DNA from: Desulfotomaculum copahuensis | Lineage (GTDB): Bacteria; Bacillota; Desulfotomaculia; Desulfotomaculales; Desulfovirgulaceae | NCBI RefSeq assembly: GCF_001655685.1 | Contig: NZ_LYVF01000158.1 | Location: 124,001 to 188,000, forward strand | DNA length: 64,000 bases | Direction: 5' to 3' | Part shown: positions 60,970 through 64,000 of the stretch, in pieces | Numbering within the stretch: the first letter of the stretch is position 1 | How the letters are laid out: the number at the start of each line of letters is the position of its first letter | Notes under the pieces: model-generated | Databases searched by the model: none | What the model was told of the DNA's origin: nothing | The model's input: only the letters and a program-made list of their open reading frames with translations | Position numbers and translations under genes: made by a program

Positions 60970-62586
60970 TTATTGTACGTAAGCCCATTTGAACTCGGCT
61001 TCCACATTGAAGGGCGGAATGATTACGCCTTTTAGATTGGGCTTGATCAACACCGGCTGGGTATAAAAGTAAATGGGCATGATCGGCATCCGGTCCATCA
61101 GAAGCTTTTCCGCATTATGCATATCGGCCATGCGTGCCTTTGGATTACCGGCATCGGTGGTCTTGGCTTTGGTGATCAGTGTGTCGTAGCCCTTGTTGCT
61201 CCAGCCGGTCTCGTTGTTACCACCGTTGGTGACAAACATGTCCGCGAAGGTCATCGGGTCCAGGTAATCCGGCACCCAGCCGGCCCGGGCGATATCGTAA
61301 TTCAGCTTCTGCATGTCGTTCAGGTAGGTCTGCCACTCCTCGTTATGCAGCTGCACGTTGATGTTCAGGTTTTTCTTCCACATAGCCTGGATGGCCTCGG
61401 CGATGGCCTTGTGCTGGTCGTTGGTATTATACATGATCGAAACATCCGGGAAACCCCTGCCGTCCGGGTAGCCTGCCCCGGCCAGCAGTTTTTTGGCCCC
61501 GGCCACATCCTCCTGGAAGTAGTTGCCGCCGTTCTGCCGGAAATCCTTACCGTCGGCATCCTTGAAGCCGGGGGGAATGAGGGCGTAAGCCGGCAGCTGA
61601 CCACCCCTGGCTACATCCCGCACAATGGCTTGCCGGTCGATGGCCAGGGCCAGCGCGCGGCGCACCCGGGGATCGTTGAAGGGTTTCTTGGTTACATTAA
61701 AGCGGTAAAAGTAGGTAGCGGCCTGGGGCATGATCTTGAAGTCTGGGTTGTTCTTCAAACCGGGAATTTCCTGCACCGGCACATTATACTGGAAATCGAT
61801 CTGACCGGTTTTGAACATATTGTAGCCGGTGGTGTTGTTGTCCACCAGGTAGAAATCAAGTTTGGCCAGTTTGACATTGGCGGCATCCCAGTAGTTGGGG
61901 TTTTTCACGCATTTGATCACCTGGTTGTGATCCCAGGAAACCATCTTGTACGGCCCGTCGCCAATATAGTTGGCCGGTGAGGCGGCCCAGTCCGGATGTT
62001 CCTTGACCACTTTGCTGTCTATGGGCATCAGTGTCTCGAAGGAGGTCAGGCCCAGGAACTGCGGCGCCGGCGCTTTGAGCACCACCTGCAGGGTATGGTC
62101 GTCAACGGCCCTGACGGCCACGTCTTTCGCGCTGCCGGTGCCCTTGTTGTACTCCTCCGCCCCTTTGATATACCATAACTGGTAAGCATATTCGGATTGC
62201 GTATTCGGGTTCAGCGCCCGCAGCCAGCCATCCACAAAATCGCGGGCGGTTAACGGGTCACCGTTGCTCCACTTGGCGTCCCGCAGCTTGAATGTGTATG
62301 TCTTTCCATCCGGGGAAATTGTCCAGCTTTCGGCAATACCCGGACCGGGCTTGTTGTCGGCGCCGTATCTGGTCAGGCCCTCAAACATGGCGTTGATGAT
62401 GGTGGCATCCGGTATGCCGGTGGCCTTGGCCGGGTCCAGTGTCTGGGGCTCCGCTCCGACATTGAAACGGATGATCTGGTTTGAGGCGCCTTGTGTTCCC
62501 CCCTGCCCGCCGCAACCGGCCACCATCATCGCCAGTACGGCCAGCAGCCCGGCCAGCAGGAAAAATTTTTTTGATTTAAAAAACAC
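60970..62586 (-). CDS. oppA: Peptide-binding lipoprotein of ABC transporter, OppA type (system 2)
   Basis: 538 residues. The signal peptide ends in lipobox LAMMVAGCGG. The mature protein has the OppA signature IINAMFEGLTRYGADNKPGPGIAESWTISPDGKTYTFKLRDAKWSNGDPLTARDFVDGW. RVRRALALAIDRQAIVRDVA and the aromatic NYWDAANVKLAKLDFYLV region also match. GTG at 62586 follows AAGGAGGAG by 7 nt. First gene of opp operon 2. It differs clearly from the system 1 protein, so the two importers probably take different peptides. Confidence 0.93.
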   Translation of the reverse strand: MFFKSKKFFLLAGLLAVLAMMVAGCGGQGGTQGASNQIIRFNVGAEPQTLDPAKATGIPDATIINAMFEGLTRYGADNKPGPGIAESWTISPDGKTYTFKLRDAKWSNGDPLTARDFVDGWLRALNPNTQSEYAYQLWYIKGAEEYNKGTGSAKDVAVRAVDDHTLQVVLKAPAPQFLGLTSFETLMPIDSKVVKEHPDWAASPANYIGDGPYKMVSWDHNQVIKCVKNPNYWDAANVKLAKLDFYLVDNNTTGYNMFKTGQIDFQYNVPVQEIPGLKNNPDFKIMPQAATYFYRFNVTKKPFNDPRVRRALALAIDRQAIVRDVARGGQLPAYALIPPGFKDADGKDFRQNGGNYFQEDVAGAKKLLAGAGYPDGRGFPDVSIMYNTNDQHKAIAEAIQAMWKKNLNINVQLHNEEWQTYLNDMQKLNYDIARAGWVPDYLDPMTFADMFVTNGGNNETGWSNKGYDTLITKAKTTDAGNPKARMADMHNAEKLLMDRMPIMPIYFYTQPVLIKPNLKGVIIPPFNVEAEFKWAYVQ

Positions 62587-62640
62587 TTTTCCACTCCTCC
62601 TTGATTGACTGTCTGGTTCTTTTGCGCATGACAAAATTGC

Positions 62641-62692
62641 CCGGGCGGACTTCCCGCCGTCCCCTCGCTTAGGGGGATGCCGCCCCGCCCGG
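62641..62692 (-). other. Strong stem-loop in the leader of opp operon 2
   Basis: Perfect 8-bp outer stem CCGGGCGG (62641-62648) / CCGCCCGG (62685-62692), with an inner hairpin CCCC-CTAAGCGA-GGGG as read on the minus strand. It lies in a 193-nt leader between the shared element and oppA. No known riboswitch class recognised and no T-run follows. Confidence 0.5.
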
Positions 62693-62779
62693 CACACGCG
62701 CCTGGCATTTTTCTTTGTTGTACTGGGCCATCACCACCCGGTTGTATTGCGACTATTCAGCCAATACGGAATAACCAGT

Positions 62780-62830
62780 TTTATTTTCGCACAATGAGCG
62801 GTCCGGCTCAATTTTATCTCTTTTTTCTCT
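62780..62830 (-). promoter_or_regulatory. Regulatory element shared by both opp operons (copy 2)
   Basis: Matches 7558-7608 at 40 of 51 positions without gaps; positions 26-41 of the alignment (GGCTCAATTTTATCTC) are identical. Here it lies 194 nt upstream of the oppA start, compared with 38 nt before oppD in system 1. Confidence 0.6.
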
Positions 62831-62869
62831 CGGACAATTTCTCCTCCGCTGCTTGTCCATCCCATAACT

Positions 62870-62897
62870 AAAAAAGAGCCACATTAACTGTGCACTC
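62870..62897 (-). terminator. Terminator of murA
   Basis: Minus strand GAG-TG-CACA-GTTAA-TGTG-G-CTC followed by TTTTTT. The loop contains the murA stop codon. Confidence 0.6.
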
Positions 62898-64000
62898 TCA
62901 TTACTTTGGCCCCCAGGCCGCATAATTTCTGTTCAAACCGTTCGTAACCCCGGTCGATGTGTTCCAACCCCTCCAGCACCGTGCCGTTTTCCGCCGCCAG
63001 CGCCGCCAGCACCAGCGCCGCCCCGGCACGCAGGTCGGTGGCCTCCACCGGCGCTCCGGACAGTCTGGCCACCCCTTTGACAATGGCCGTCTGTCCTTCC
63101 ACCCGGATGTCGGCGCCCATGCGCCGCAATTCACTGACGTGCTTATAGCGGTTTTCAAACACCGTTTCGGTAATTACACTGGTGCCTTCGGCCATGGCGG
63201 CCAGGGCCATCATCTGTGGCTGCATGTCGGTGGGAAAGCCCGGATAGGGCATGGTTTTGATATCCACCGCCCGGGGGCGCCCCCTGGCCAACACACGCAG
63301 GGAGTCGTCATTTGCCCGCACCTCCACGCCCGCTTCCCGCAGCTTGGCCGTTAAAGGCTCCAGATGTTCGGGGATGATGTTGGTCACCGTCACGTCCCCG
63401 CCGGTAACGGCGGCCGCCACCAGGTAGGTGCCGGCCTCGATGCGGTCGGGAATGACCACGTGCTCCACCGAATAGAGTTTTTTCACTCCTTCCACGCGGA
63501 TCACATCGGTGCCGGCGCCTTTGACGCGCGCCCCCATGCGGTTGAGAAAATTTTGCAGATCCACAACTTCCGGTTCCTTGGCCGCATTGCGGATTACCGT
63601 TGTACCATCGGCCAGCACCGCAGCCATCATAATGTTCTCGGTAGCACCCACGCTGGGCATATCCAGGTGTATGTCGACACCCTGCAAGCGGCCTGCCGAT
63701 GCCGAGATGAAGCCGAATTTCTCCTCAATGACGGCGCCCAGGGCGCGCAGTCCCTTTAAATGCAGGTTCATCGGCCGGGAACCGATATTGCAGCCCCCGG
63801 GAGAGGAAATCCTGGCCCGGTGAAAACGTCCCAGCAGCGCGCCCAATACCAGGTTGGACGCACGCATGCGCCGCATCAAGTCCTCACTGACTTCAGTATA
63901 CTGTATACTAGAGGCGTCCACCCGGATCACGGTGCCCTCCCGTTCCACCCGCGCCCCCAGGTAAACCAGCACGTCGCACATGGTGGCTATGTCCTGCAGC
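62884..64000 (-). CDS. murA: UDP-N-acetylglucosamine 1-carboxyvinyltransferase, N-terminus cut by window edge
   Basis: At least 372 residues, continuing past the right edge (upstream codons read [18 protein letters not shown]). It transfers enolpyruvate from PEP to UDP-GlcNAc, the first committed step of peptidoglycan synthesis. The catalytic Cys is in [25 protein letters not shown]. Also seen are [52 protein letters not shown] and [21 protein letters not shown]. The missing part is roughly the first 45 residues. In the usual order murA is followed by ftsQ; here opp operon 2 stands between them. Confidence 0.97.
   Translation of the reverse strand, partial: LQDIATMCDVLVYLGARVEREGTVIRVDASSIQYTEVSEDLMRRMRASNLVLGALLGRFHRARISSPGGCNIGSRPMNLHLKGLRALGAVIEEKFGFISASAGRLQGVDIHLDMPSVGATENIMMAAVLADGTTVIRNAAKEPEVVDLQNFLNRMGARVKGAGTDVIRVEGVKKLYSVEHVVIPDRIEAGTYLVAAAVTGGDVTVTNIIPEHLEPLTAKLREAGVEVRANDDSLRVLARGRPRAVDIKTMPYPGFPTDMQPQMMALAAMAEGTSVITETVFENRYKHVSELRRMGADIRVEGQTAIVKGVARLSGAPVEATDLRAGAALVLAALAAENGTVLEGLEHIDRGYERFEQKLCGLGAKVMRVHS

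Overview
The window looks like chromosomal DNA of a GC-rich, anaerobic, endospore-forming Firmicute of the Clostridia (Desulfotomaculum/Pelotomaculum-like Peptococcaceae would fit). The evidence is sigE, sigG, spoIIGA, spoIIR, spo0M, an alpha/beta-type SASP and ylmC, together with an oxygen-independent ribonucleotide reductase (nrdD/nrdG) as the only reductase seen. The genus assignment is inference. No tRNA, rRNA, CRISPR array, insertion sequence or prophage was recognised.

Layout. 1-7.6 kb: a corrinoid-activation (RACo/RamA-like) ATPase cut by the left edge, then oligopeptide ABC operon 1 (oppD-F-A-B-C, minus strand). 7.7-10.3 kb: a DUF6305 protein, histidine kinase and response regulator operon. 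10.5-14.5 kb: a secreted DUF2680 protein behind phased direct repeats, a degenerate PtsI-C-like protein, and an OmpR-type two-component pair. 14.7-18.6 kb: a triple winged-helix/coiled-coil protein, acuA, and guaB with an apparent CTG start. 18.8-28.5 kb: a spore-flavoured block with a SASP, spo0M, several small unknown proteins and a 1,636-residue tandem P-type ATPase whose first half has lost its catalytic motifs. 28.7-29.0 kb: a roughly 240-nt highly structured RNA with no ORF. 29.0-56.8 kb: the classic Firmicute ylm/dcw region in reverse: ileS with an Ile T-box, DUF167, yggT, proC, sepF, ylmE, an HlyD-like gene, phoU-pstB-phoR-phoP, pgeF/ylmD, a beta-CASP nuclease, an FmdB zinc ribbon, nrdG-nrdD-nrdR, ylmC, spoIIR, sigG, sigE, spoIIGA, ftsZ, ftsA, sbp, two DUF881 genes and ftsQ. 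56.9-62.8 kb: oligopeptide operon 2 (oppA-B-C-D-F), inserted between ftsQ and murA, which is cut by the right edge.

How it works together. The ylm/dcw block couples division (FtsZ, FtsA, FtsQ, SepF) to the first compartment-specific sporulation sigma factors: SpoIIGA processes pro-SigE in response to SpoIIR. The two peptide importers share a 51-nt upstream element (40 of 51 identical), which suggests common regulation. Four transcription units in the spore block (SASP, structured RNA, and two divergent genes sharing a membrane-helix module) carry similar GTATA / GGnnAnAnTA promoter-like sites, suggesting a forespore regulon.

The most interesting items are the structured RNA at 28.75-28.98 kb, the forespore-like promoter set, the half-dead tandem P-type ATPase with its small neighbours, the shared opp element, and the triple winged-helix coiled-coil protein. 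Several small genes (at 22.65-22.82 and 51.67-51.79 kb) were found by reading ribosome binding sites directly.
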